Origin: Candidatus Omnitrophota bacterium | Lineage (GTDB): Bacteria > Omnitrophota > Gorgyraeia > 2-01-FULL-45-10 | Direction: 5' to 3' | Assembly (NCBI GenBank): GCA_030691985.1 | Contig: JAUYDB010000264.1 | Span: forward strand, 1-13,526 | DNA length: 13,526 nucleotides | Shown here: positions 1-6,223 of the stretch, piece by piece | Layout: every line of letters starts with the position of its first letter | Numbering within the stretch: position 1 is the first letter of the stretch | The notes under the pieces: generated by a model | What the model was told of the DNA's origin: nothing | Database searches by the model: none | The model's input: the letters and a program-made list of their open reading frames with translations, nothing else | Position numbers and translations under genes: made by a program

Positions 1-98
1 TCACTACCACATACCCTTTCCATGATAACGGCCGAACCGCGGATAACATCATCTATGGCCGGCAACCGGCGCTTTTTATTGAGGCGGGCTTTGTTCAT
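1..98 (-). CDS. 5' part of small gene, possible DUF6788 protein (3' end outside window)
   Basis: An ATG at 98..96 opens a frame that runs off the left edge; 32 codons are visible. The start is set by a strong Shine-Dalgarno, GGAGGAG at 114..108, nine bases upstream, and by a good promoter further up. The visible peptide is basic at the N-terminus (MNKARLNKKRRLP) and continues IDDVIRGSAVIMERVCGS. The RGS followed shortly by an 'RxCG' segment resembles the start of DUF6788 proteins, small cysteine-containing proteins often found beside transposases, where further cysteines would follow off the edge. That family call rests on a short match from memory and is tentative. The existence of a gene start is much better supported than its identity. 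It is separated from ribF by its own promoter, so it looks independently transcribed. Confidence 0.55.
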   Translation of the reverse strand, partial: MNKARLNKKRRLPAIDDVIRGSAVIMERVCGS

Positions 99-120
99 CG
101 TTATTTTCTCCTCCATTATT

Positions 121-144
121 ACTGATATTCCATATAATATCAGT
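121..144. promoter_or_regulatory. Operator-like perfect palindrome over the transcription start
   Basis: ACTGATATT at 121-129 and AATATCAGT at 136-144 are perfect inverted 9-base arms separated by six bases. The site touches the -10 box (142-147) and covers the predicted start near 135, the classical place for a repressor dimer. It is AT-rich with no T-run after it, so a terminator is unlikely. The binding protein is unknown; autorepression by the downstream product is one possibility. Confidence 0.55.
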
Positions 145-170
145 GTACCATACAAAACGGCTGATGTCAA
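142..170 (-). promoter_or_regulatory. Sigma70-type promoter for the gene starting at 98
   Basis: On the minus strand a perfect -35 TTGACA (170..165) is followed by a 17-base spacer and a -10 TACACT (147..142, four of six consensus bases). The predicted transcription start is near 135, giving a leader of roughly 35-40 bases before the ATG at 98. This is the best promoter match in the window. Confidence 0.75.
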
Positions 171-231
171 GATGCATCAGGCGATTTTACGGCGATTTTA
201 TAGAAGGGGCGAGGTAATACCTTAGCGGAAC

Positions 232-1233
232 TTAAAAAGAGACTGCTTCACCCCGCTTCGCGGGGTTCGCAATGACGAGGGGATTACTGCTGGTAGCTGA
301 GCTATTACAAAATAGATACCGCGCATCGCGCACGTCCTGCCTTATCCTGCGGATCAGCTCATTTCTGTTTTTGAACCTGATCTCGCCGCGCAGCTTCTTT
401 ACAAACATAATCTCAAGATCCTCGCCGTAAATCCTCTTGTGAAAATTGAAGATGTGGACCTCTATGTTCGGCTCGCGGTCGCGGGGGCTGAAGAAGATTG
501 TCCTTACCCCTATATTCAGGACCCCTTTCAACTTCCTTCCCTTAAAAAGCACATTTACGGCATAGACGCCGCTCGGAGGAATGACCTCGTGATGCGGATT
601 GATATTCGCGGTTGGATAACCGAGCTCTCTGGCGAGTGAGATCCCTTTTACGACAGTCCCTAATATAGACGCCGGCCTGCCTAAAAACTTAGCGGCCGTA
701 TCGATATCGCCGTTTACGATGAACTTTCTGATGACGCTTGAGCTTACTATTCTTCCGGCTATTTTCACAGGTTGGACAACATGCGTATATAAACCAAACA
801 GCTTCCCGATCTTTTCAAGAGTTCCCGCGGTGGCCGTTCCGCCTTTACCGAAATAAAACCCCTCGCTTATATAGATCTCTTTAGCGCGAAGCTTGGACAC
901 CAATATATCTTTTACAAAACTCCCGGCGGATAGTTTCGCAAACGGCCTCGAGAAATTAGCTGCCACTATGATATCTACGCCCAGCTCCTCAATAAGCTTC
1001 ATCCTGTGGTCGAGTGAGATAAGGCTTGGAACCCGGGATCCGGGGCGCAGCACTTTAAGCGGATGAGGATCGAAAGTCAACACGCAGCTTGTGAGGTGAA
1101 GTTCTTTTGCGCGCCGGACCACATCTTTTATGACTTTCCTGTGGCCGATATGCACCCCGTCAAAGACGCCTATCGTCAGGACAGAGCCCTTTAAGGGCGT
1201 TTTTAAATCTTTTAGGCCTCTAATGATTCGCAT
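232..1233 (-). CDS. ribF: Bifunctional riboflavin kinase / FAD synthetase
   Basis: RibF phosphorylates riboflavin to FMN and adenylylates FMN to FAD in the cytoplasm. The N-terminal nucleotidyltransferase domain shows GVFDGVHIGH (residues 22-31, ATP-binding HxGH-type motif) and FDPHPLKVL (54-62). The C-terminal flavokinase domain shows the PTAN motif (207-210) and the family block from LNIGVRTIF through the IYG-DLEI segment (about 239-275). I chose the ATG at 1233..1231; a GTG at 1254 adds MRGRSIQ but lies inside a dispersed repeat. The expected family C-terminus is near VRDARYLF (residue 308); the last 25 residues match no family pattern and are mostly encoded by a repeat at 241-280. The gene follows truB as in the usual rbfA-truB-ribF order, 123 bases downstream of the truB stop. 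Confidence 0.95.
   Translation of the reverse strand: MRIIRGLKDLKTPLKGSVLTIGVFDGVHIGHRKVIKDVVRRAKELHLTSCVLTFDPHPLKVLRPGSRVPSLISLDHRMKLIEELGVDIIVAANFSRPFAKLSAGSFVKDILVSKLRAKEIYISEGFYFGKGGTATAGTLEKIGKLFGLYTHVVQPVKIAGRIVSSSVIRKFIVNGDIDTAAKFLGRPASILGTVVKGISLARELGYPTANINPHHEVIPPSGVYAVNVLFKGRKLKGVLNIGVRTIFFSPRDREPNIEVHIFNFHKRIYGEDLEIMFVKKLRGEIRFKNRNELIRRIRQDVRDARYLFCNSSATSSNPLVIANPAKRGEAVSF
241..280. repeat. Dispersed-type repeat with GC hairpin at the ribF 3' end
   Basis: The stretch has a perfect 7-bp stem (ACCCCGC 250-256, GCGGGGT 260-266) with a TTC loop, and ends in a CGTCATTGCGAA-type sequence on the minus strand. It resembles the 'CGTCATTGCGA...GAAGCAGTC' repeats scattered in many bacterial genomes. 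It lies inside the ribF frame and encodes the foreign-looking tail. On the minus strand the hairpin is followed nine bases later by TCTTTTT, so it may also act as a weak terminator for ribF. Confidence 0.6.
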
Positions 1234-1246
1234 CTGTATGCTACGT

Positions 1247-1370
1247 CCCCTCACCCTAACCCTCTTCCCTAAAGGGGAGAGGGAATAAACGAATTAACCC
1301 TCTTCTCTGGGAGAAAATTCACTTATAATTTCCTCTCCCCCTTCAGGGGGAGAGGATTAAGGTGAGGGGG
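1247..1370. repeat. MITE-like CCCTCACC...GGTGAGGG inverted-repeat element between truB and ribF
   Basis: The ends are inverted: CCCCTCACCCTAACCCTC on the left and GAGGATTAAGGTGAGGGG on the right. Near each end is a second hairpin, CCTCTCCCC-CTTCA-GGGGGAGAGG being the clearer one at the right. The interior (about 1285-1330) is AT-rich and carries another degraded CCCTCTTCTCTGGGAGA unit. A shorter relative lies at 7818-7908. No transposase is encoded, so any mobility would need help in trans. The truB stop codon and the alternative GTG start of ribF both fall at its edges. Confidence 0.75.
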
Positions 1371-2040
1371 TTACAAGCCTCTTCTCCAAGTCAGACCTCG
1401 ACAGCCGCATCAGCTCCTCAATGGTCGTTGCCTGTTCGATCCTGAAACGGCCCGACCGCGTCCTGTTCAACCGTGAAAGATGCGCACCGCAGCCCAGCGC
1501 ATTTCCGATATCGACGCATAACTGGCGGATATATGTGCCCTTGGAACAGCCGACGATGAATGAAACCTCCGGAAGGGAGACGCCGGTTATTTGAATGGCC
1601 TTTATCGTCACCTTCCTCGGCTCCACCTGAACCTTCAGCCCTCTCCTTGCGAGTTTATACAGCCTCTCACCCTTATGCTTCACGGCTGAATACATTGGCG
1701 GCCGCTGATCTATCTCGCCTAAAAATTTTTTAAATACGCTCTCGATCTCAGCGCGGGTGTTATCTGCGCCGCGCCCGGAGCAAGTGAGCGCGCCCCAGGC
1801 ATCACCGGTATCTGATGTCGCGCCAAGAGTCATAGTAGCGTCATATTCCTTATCTTCATTTAAAAATTCCCGCGAGGATTTTGTGTATTTACCCACGAGG
1901 ATAATGAGGACGCCTGTGGCCATAGGGTCGAGCGAGCCCGCGTGGCCGACTTTTTTAACGGCAAACCTTTTCCTTATCAAGGCCACGGCGTCGTGGCTTG
2001 TGAAACCCTGAGGTTTATTTAAAACTAATATTCCGTCCAT
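1357..2040 (-). CDS. truB: tRNA pseudouridine-55 synthase TruB
   Basis: TruB converts U55 to pseudouridine in the T-loop of tRNAs. The N-terminus has the family start MDGILVLNKPQGFTSHD, and the catalytic aspartate is D38 in GHAGSLDPMATGVL (usual form GTLDPxATG; serine replaces threonine here). Further family blocks are the QRPPMYSAVKHKGERLYKLARRG segment (from about 112) and CSKGTYIRQLCVDIG. At 227 residues it is shorter than the roughly 300-residue E. coli enzyme, consistent with forms lacking the C-terminal PUA-like domain. The start overlaps the end of nrnA by 26 bases, implying cotranscription and translational coupling. The last residues VTPSP and the TAA stop are encoded by the CCCTCACC-type repeat. 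Confidence 0.95.
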   Translation of the reverse strand: MDGILVLNKPQGFTSHDAVALIRKRFAVKKVGHAGSLDPMATGVLIILVGKYTKSSREFLNEDKEYDATMTLGATSDTGDAWGALTCSGRGADNTRAEIESVFKKFLGEIDQRPPMYSAVKHKGERLYKLARRGLKVQVEPRKVTIKAIQITGVSLPEVSFIVGCSKGTYIRQLCVDIGNALGCGAHLSRLNRTRSGRFRIEQATTIEELMRLSRSDLEKRLVTPSP

Positions 2041-2995
2041 GGAGCACTTCTTTGATTTTGGATAACACCTTATTTTTTACGCCGGATAAACTGCCCTCCA
2101 TTGTGCACCCTGACGCCTTTATATGGCCTCCGCCGCCGAAGCACGATGCCAGGCTGTTCACGTCCACATCCCCTTTTGACCTGAAACTGATACTTATCCT
2201 CTTCCTGTCTTTCGGGTCCTCTTTGAACAACGCCGCTATCTTCACCCCTTCGATGGAACGCGCGTAATTTATAAAACCTTCCGATCTCGAAACGTCTACG
2301 CCGGTATCTTTAAGCATCTTTCTCGTGATCACAAGATACGCGGCGCCGCCATCATCGCTCAACTTTAATGTGGACAAGACAAGGCCAAGGAGTTTGAGAT
2401 CGGCAACCGACCTCTGTTCATAGACCCTTTCCGAGACAAGCGCGGGATCAAGGCCATATCCCAAAAGCTCACCCGCTATCTCATGTGTTATGCTCGAGGT
2501 ATTGTCGTAATTAAACGACCCTGTATCCGTAAGGATAGCGATATATAGATAGAGCGCCACCTCCTTAGTGATCGGCACATTCATGTTCTTAAAAAGCCTG
2601 TATACCATCTCCCCGGCAGAGCTCGCGTTCGGATGGACCCAGTTGACTCCTCCGAATCTTTCGTTTGATATATGATGGTCTATATTGATAATGGGTTTGT
2701 TTTTTTTAAGGAGCTCTCTCACCCTGCCTATTCTCCTCAGCGTTGGGCAATCCAGCACTATCACCGCGTCGAAGATCAGTTTTTTATCTATGTTGTTAGA
2801 GACCTCATCCGCCCGCGGCAAAAATTTGTAATGCCCGGGCACGGGATCGCTATCCACTATGACGGCCTTTTTGCCAAGGGCTTCCAAAAGCTCTTTCATC
2901 GCAAGCTGGCTGCCGAGAGAATCCCCTTCAAGGTTCACATGAGCAGTTACAAGAAACCTCTTATATTTTTTTATCGCTTCTACCGCATGTTCCAT
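2015..2995 (-). CDS. nrnA: DHH-family phosphoesterase NrnA (nanoRNase / pAp phosphatase)
   Basis: NrnA-type enzymes hydrolyse very short oligoribonucleotides and dephosphorylate 3'-phosphoadenosine 5'-phosphate. The DHH domain shows motif I HVNLEGDSLGS (H19, D25), motif II VLDC (D82), the signature IDHH (D106-H108) and motif IV ILTDTGSF (D157), which together bind two metal ions. The C-terminal DHHA1 domain carries FGGGGHIKASG (from 286). Motif I has glutamate 23 where many members have aspartate; this exchange is also seen in functional-looking relatives, so I do not call it inactivating. Length 326 is typical. The ATG at 2995 follows an AAGGAAAGG-type ribosome binding site. It sits between rbfA and truB, its usual neighbourhood. 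Confidence 0.9.
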   Translation of the reverse strand: MEHAVEAIKKYKRFLVTAHVNLEGDSLGSQLAMKELLEALGKKAVIVDSDPVPGHYKFLPRADEVSNNIDKKLIFDAVIVLDCPTLRRIGRVRELLKKNKPIINIDHHISNERFGGVNWVHPNASSAGEMVYRLFKNMNVPITKEVALYLYIAILTDTGSFNYDNTSSITHEIAGELLGYGLDPALVSERVYEQRSVADLKLLGLVLSTLKLSDDGGAAYLVITRKMLKDTGVDVSRSEGFINYARSIEGVKIAALFKEDPKDRKRISISFRSKGDVDVNSLASCFGGGGHIKASGCTMEGSLSGVKNKVLSKIKEVLHGRNISFK

Positions 2996-3029
2996 CTTTA
3001 ATCCTTTCCTTGTATAATCTTCATCAAAT

Positions 3030-3099
3030 AGACCGTAGACCAGAGACCACAGACCATAGACCTATGAGGTCTGCGGTCTTTGGTCTTTGGTCTTCAGTC
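3030..3099. repeat. Palindromic heptamer repeat, AGACCNN x5 then NNNGGTC-type x5
   Basis: From 3030 there are five 7-bp units beginning AGACC (AGACCGT, AGACCAG, AGACCAC, AGACCAT, AGACCTA), then five units in the opposite sense ending in GTC (TGAGGTC, TGCGGTC, TTTGGTC twice, TTCAGTC). The centre is near 3064/3065. The whole can fold into a long hairpin. It overlaps the last codons of rbfA and contains the rbfA stop (TAG, 3064..3062) at its centre. Confidence 0.85.
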
Positions 3100-3427
3100 T
3101 ATCGAGTATGCTGTATATCCGCCTTGTATGTTCGAGCGCGTTATCTATCTTGAATTCTATATTCGGCATAAAGCGTAACTTAATTTTATCCGAAAGGAGT
3201 CCTTTTATATATCCCTTAGCGCTATTTAACCCTTTGAGCGCAAGGGCCTTCTCCTTATCCTCCCCGAGGATGCTGAAATAGACCCTCGCATACCTTAAGT
3301 CGTCGGTCAGCTCGACCTTAGTTATGGTCAGAAATCCGATCCTAGGATCTTTTATATGATTCTGCAGGATCTTGCTCACCTCTTGCCTTATCGCTTCCTG
3401 CACCCTACCCGGCCTTTGTTTGCTCAT
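3062..3427 (-). CDS. rbfA: Ribosome-binding factor A
   Basis: RbfA binds the 30S subunit and helps mature the 5' end of 16S rRNA. The family pattern is clear: RVQEAIRQEVSKILQ near the N-terminus, DPRIGFLTITKVELTDDLRYARVYFS, and the KH-type end IKLRFMPNIEFKIDNALEHTRRIYSILD. Length 121 is normal. The ATG at 3427 has AAGGCG about eight bases upstream. The last ten or so residues (KTKDQRPQTS) are low-complexity and come from the heptamer repeat; family homology ends near ILDRL. The gene is 47 bases downstream of the nucleotidyltransferase fusion and 66 bases upstream of nrnA, so it is probably part of one transcription unit. Confidence 0.95.
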   Translation of the reverse strand: MSKQRPGRVQEAIRQEVSKILQNHIKDPRIGFLTITKVELTDDLRYARVYFSILGEDKEKALALKGLNSAKGYIKGLLSDKIKLRFMPNIEFKIDNALEHTRRIYSILDRLKTKDQRPQTS

Positions 3428-3440
3428 GAGAATCGCCTTG

Positions 3441-3503
3441 TTGTTCGTTTATCGTTTATCGTAAAAAATACGAATCACGAACGACGAAAAACGAACGACG
3501 AAA
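3441..3503. repeat. Palindromic heptamer repeat, TTTATCG / ACGAANN units
   Basis: Nine consecutive 7-bp units keep one register: TTGTTCG, TTTATCG, TTTATCG, TAAAAAA, TACGAAT, CACGAAC, GACGAAA, AACGAAC, GACGAAA. The first half is the inverse of the second around the A-rich centre. It fills the gap between the fusion gene and rbfA and encodes the last residues and TGA stop (3477..3475) of the fusion. Confidence 0.85.
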
Positions 3504-6102
3504 TAAGCTTCTTCGCGTACGCAAGCTCGTCCTTCTTCGTATTCAACTTGCCGTCTATTTTAGCTGACAAAATTTTTTCCATAATAATCCTAAAGTCAGG
3601 GCAGGGCTCGAGGCCCATCTTTTTGAGATCTTCACCCCTTACCAATATCCTGATACCGTTATATTTCTCGAGGAAATCGGCTATCCTGGATCTGGCCAAC
3701 CTTGAACCGGACCTCGCCATAATAAGCAAAATCATCTCTAGCGACAACGGTTCCAGAATTCTGTAAATCCTGCTCGGCGGGCATCTCTTTCCGGCGGCCA
3801 ATGCGCTCGCTATGCTCCTTGAGCGCTTCTTACAGGAAAGTATCCTCAGGGTATCTCCGCGCCTGAAGACGAATCTCTTGCATATCCCGACAACCTCATT
3901 ATAGCTTAAATACTCAAATAATACCATAAGGTAAACCAGCCATTTATCCACGGGCCGTTTCTTGAATGTGGAGCCATCATACCACCGCAATATATTATTT
4001 ATTGACTTATACAGCCTGGTGAGATCCTTTGTGAACCTTATCTTGGGATGGAGAAATCTGAGTTCGTCGAGTTCGGCCATTCGTTCCAGCGACTTAATAG
4101 GATCCGCTTCCTTCAAAAGCAATACTATCTCATCGCGTATCCTCTGCGGCTCCACTTTATCAAACATTTTTTTGTCTATGGCGCTCCTTATAAGAGCTTC
4201 CGTGCGCGGCTCTATTGCGAAACCGAATCTCTGTTCAAAACGGACTGCCCTGAATATCCTCGTCGGATCGTCTATAAAACTCGCGTCGTGCATAACCTTT
4301 ATCCTGCCGCGGGCCAGGTCCTCCTCAGCGCCGAAAAAGTCTATCAGCTGCCCAAAGTTTCCCCTGTTAAGGCTCGCCGCCATCGCGTTTATTGTAAAGT
4401 CTCTTCGGACAAGGTCGTTCTTTAACGAGCTGAACTCCACTGTCGGCAGCGCCGCCGGTTTTTCATATACCTCTTTCCGCGCAGTGGCAAGATCCACCTT
4501 CATCCTGTACTTCGTGACGATGGAACATGTCCCGAATTTGTTATGCGTAACGAGTGAGGCGCCAAGCATCCCGGCCAGTTCCTGCCCCAATTTTATGGCG
4601 TCTCCCTCCGTAACTATATCGAGGTCAAGGTTCCTCGCGCCAAGCATAAGGTCCCTGACAAGGCCTCCGACCACAAACGCGGTATAGCCGCGCGAGTTCG
4701 CAAGGGCGCCTATCCTCTTCATCAGGCGGACAACATCTTTAGGCAAAACGGCCTTCATCCTCTTGGACAGGTTGAACACTACCTTCTTCCTGACATCCTG
4801 AGGTTTCAAGAACAAGCTGCCGTAGACGCCTTTCAATACGTCAGTCCTGTTTATCACGCCTATTATCTTCCTGCCCTTCGTTACCGGCAGGACGCTGATG
4901 TCCTTATCCAAAATCATCTTTTGAATGACATAAAGCGGCGTATCATGCTTTGCCGTTATAACAAAGTTCGACATATAGCCCTTGATACGGGAATGGCCGA
5001 ATCCTTGCTTTATCGCTTTATTAAGCCCTGTGAGCGAGATAACGCCCACAATATTGCCCCTATCGATAACAGGCATGCCGCTGGCGCGCTCCCTTAAAAG
5101 CGCCTCCCGCGCTTCGTCAACTCTTTCGGATATTTTAAGCGTATTAACATCTCTTGACATTATGTCTGCCGCATACAGCTTAAGCCGTATATTGGATTTC
5201 AGGATTTTTATCAATTTCTCTTTAACGGCGCCGGCGGTGCTGTCATGTATCCTCGCGCCCGCGGCGCCCGCATGCCCGCCCCCGCCGAAGTGGGAGAGGA
5301 TCTTATTGAGATCTACGGCCGCAATATTGCTTCTCGCTATTATGTCAACCCTGTTTTTCGCCGTGTTATTTAAAAATACAAAAATGGCGGGTATGTTCTC
5401 TATCTCCATGAGCCTGTGAATTATCATGCCGAGTTCGCCGGCATAAGAAGCGCTTTCAATATTTATGAGCGATATATTTACCCCTTTTACCATCACGCGC
5501 CGAGAGGCGCTGATCAATTTCACCAAAAGCGACAGCTCCCCTTCGCTCAATTCTCTATTAAGATATTTCGAGACTACGGAAAGGATGGCACCCTGCGACA
5601 GAAGGAAGCTTACCATATCGACATCAAGCTTGGTCGTCGTCCTGTATGTAAGCGATCCTGTCTCCTCGTAAATTCCGACAAGCATTATCGTGGCCTCAAG
5701 AGGAGAGAGCCTGATCCCTTTTCTCTTTATTATGTCGGCCAGCATCGTGACTGTCGCGCCCACCTCCTCAAAGAGATCCTTATCCGCTATGATATCCCCT
5801 TTCATCCTTGGATGATGATCATAGATATGGATATCCACCCCTTTATCAACAAGGCCGGCGGCTATCCCGATCCGCGATTTGTGCCGGGTGTCGACTAATA
5901 TCAATCTGTCCACATCGTCAAGTTTACATTCCCTTTCCGATTCTACAATTATCAGCTCCCTGGCAAGAGAAAGGAACTCGCGAACCGCCTCTTCCAGCGA
6001 GCCCGGCAGCAAGAGCCGCGCGTCGGGATACAGCTTCTTAGCCGCCACGAGCGACCCCAACGCGTCAAAGTCCGCGTTTATGTGAGTGGTAATCAGGTCC
6101 AT
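3475..6102 (-). CDS. DHH - CBS pair - tRNA nucleotidyltransferase fusion (CCA- or A-adding enzyme)
   Basis: This 875-residue protein joins three modules. Residues 1-300 are a DHH/DHHA1 phosphoesterase: THINADFDALGS (H7, D11, D13), VDTRH (D71), YDHH (95-97) and FGGGGHAGAAG (272-282). Residues about 310-427 are two CBS domains, likely adenine-nucleotide sensors. Residues about 450-870 are a class II nucleotidyltransferase: VVGGLVRDLMLG (478-488), the metal-binding DLD (493-495), RRDFTINAMA (566-575), DDPTRIFRAVRF (611-622) and EPQRIRDEI. The architecture is known; related long enzymes include A-adding tRNA nucleotidyltransferases such as one in Aquifex. Whether this one adds CCA, only A, or poly(A) cannot be read from sequence. 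Motif IV of the DHH module reads YEETGS, with E147 where DTG is usual. No clear ribosome binding site precedes the ATG, and a REP-like repeat ends about ten bases upstream. Its C-terminal residues come from a heptamer repeat. Confidence 0.93.
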   Translation of the reverse strand: MDLITTHINADFDALGSLVAAKKLYPDARLLLPGSLEEAVREFLSLARELIIVESERECKLDDVDRLILVDTRHKSRIGIAAGLVDKGVDIHIYDHHPRMKGDIIADKDLFEEVGATVTMLADIIKRKGIRLSPLEATIMLVGIYEETGSLTYRTTTKLDVDMVSFLLSQGAILSVVSKYLNRELSEGELSLLVKLISASRRVMVKGVNISLINIESASYAGELGMIIHRLMEIENIPAIFVFLNNTAKNRVDIIARSNIAAVDLNKILSHFGGGGHAGAAGARIHDSTAGAVKEKLIKILKSNIRLKLYAADIMSRDVNTLKISERVDEAREALLRERASGMPVIDRGNIVGVISLTGLNKAIKQGFGHSRIKGYMSNFVITAKHDTPLYVIQKMILDKDISVLPVTKGRKIIGVINRTDVLKGVYGSLFLKPQDVRKKVVFNLSKRMKAVLPKDVVRLMKRIGALANSRGYTAFVVGGLVRDLMLGARNLDLDIVTEGDAIKLGQELAGMLGASLVTHNKFGTCSIVTKYRMKVDLATARKEVYEKPAALPTVEFSSLKNDLVRRDFTINAMAASLNRGNFGQLIDFFGAEEDLARGRIKVMHDASFIDDPTRIFRAVRFEQRFGFAIEPRTEALIRSAIDKKMFDKVEPQRIRDEIVLLLKEADPIKSLERMAELDELRFLHPKIRFTKDLTRLYKSINNILRWYDGSTFKKRPVDKWLVYLMVLFEYLSYNEVVGICKRFVFRRGDTLRILSCKKRSRSIASALAAGKRCPPSRIYRILEPLSLEMILLIMARSGSRLARSRIADFLEKYNGIRILVRGEDLKKMGLEPCPDFRIIMEKILSAKIDGKLNTKKDELAYAKKLISSFVFRRS

Positions 6103-6111
6103 AAATTACGC

Positions 6112-6223
6112 CGTAGGAAAAGGGGTCTGACCCCTTTTCTCAATCTATCTCAAGCAGGAAAAGGGGTCAGACCCCTTTTCCTGCCTCGAGAGAAATAGGT
6201 ATTGTGTCCCCTGATTTCCTACG
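6112..6223. repeat. REP-like nested palindromes (GGGGTCTGACCCC / GGGGTCAGACCCC) between xerD and the fusion gene
   Basis: Two self-palindromic units, AAAAGGGGTCTGACCCCTTTT from about 6118 and AAAAGGGGTCAGACCCCTTTT from about 6159, are inverted copies of each other about 20 bases apart. They are enclosed by an outer inverted pair CGTAGGAAA (6112-6120) and TTTCCTACG (6215-6223), and the right side carries a GGTATTGTGTCCCCTGATTT-type sequence. Such motifs recur in genomes with REP-associated Y1 transposases; none is encoded here. The element fills nearly the whole gap and includes the xerD stop codon. Confidence 0.75.

Noticed and set aside
22..225. Plus-strand frame of 67 codons at the left edge
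   Set aside because: It is antisense to the minus-strand gene start at 98 and runs through that gene's promoter and palindrome; the ribosome binding site and promoter favour the minus strand.
2015..2040. Possible truB-nrnA frameshift or fusion
   Set aside because: It is a normal 26-base overlap; both proteins have complete family ends.
3030..3503. Possible CRISPR array
   Set aside because: The repeat period is seven bases with inverted halves; there are no 25-40-base direct repeats with unique spacers and no cas genes.
3962..4687. Plus-strand open frame of 241 codons
   Set aside because: It lies wholly antisense to the nucleotidyltransferase domain of the fusion gene, whose motifs are unmistakable. 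The serine/leucine-rich composition is typical of a shadow frame.
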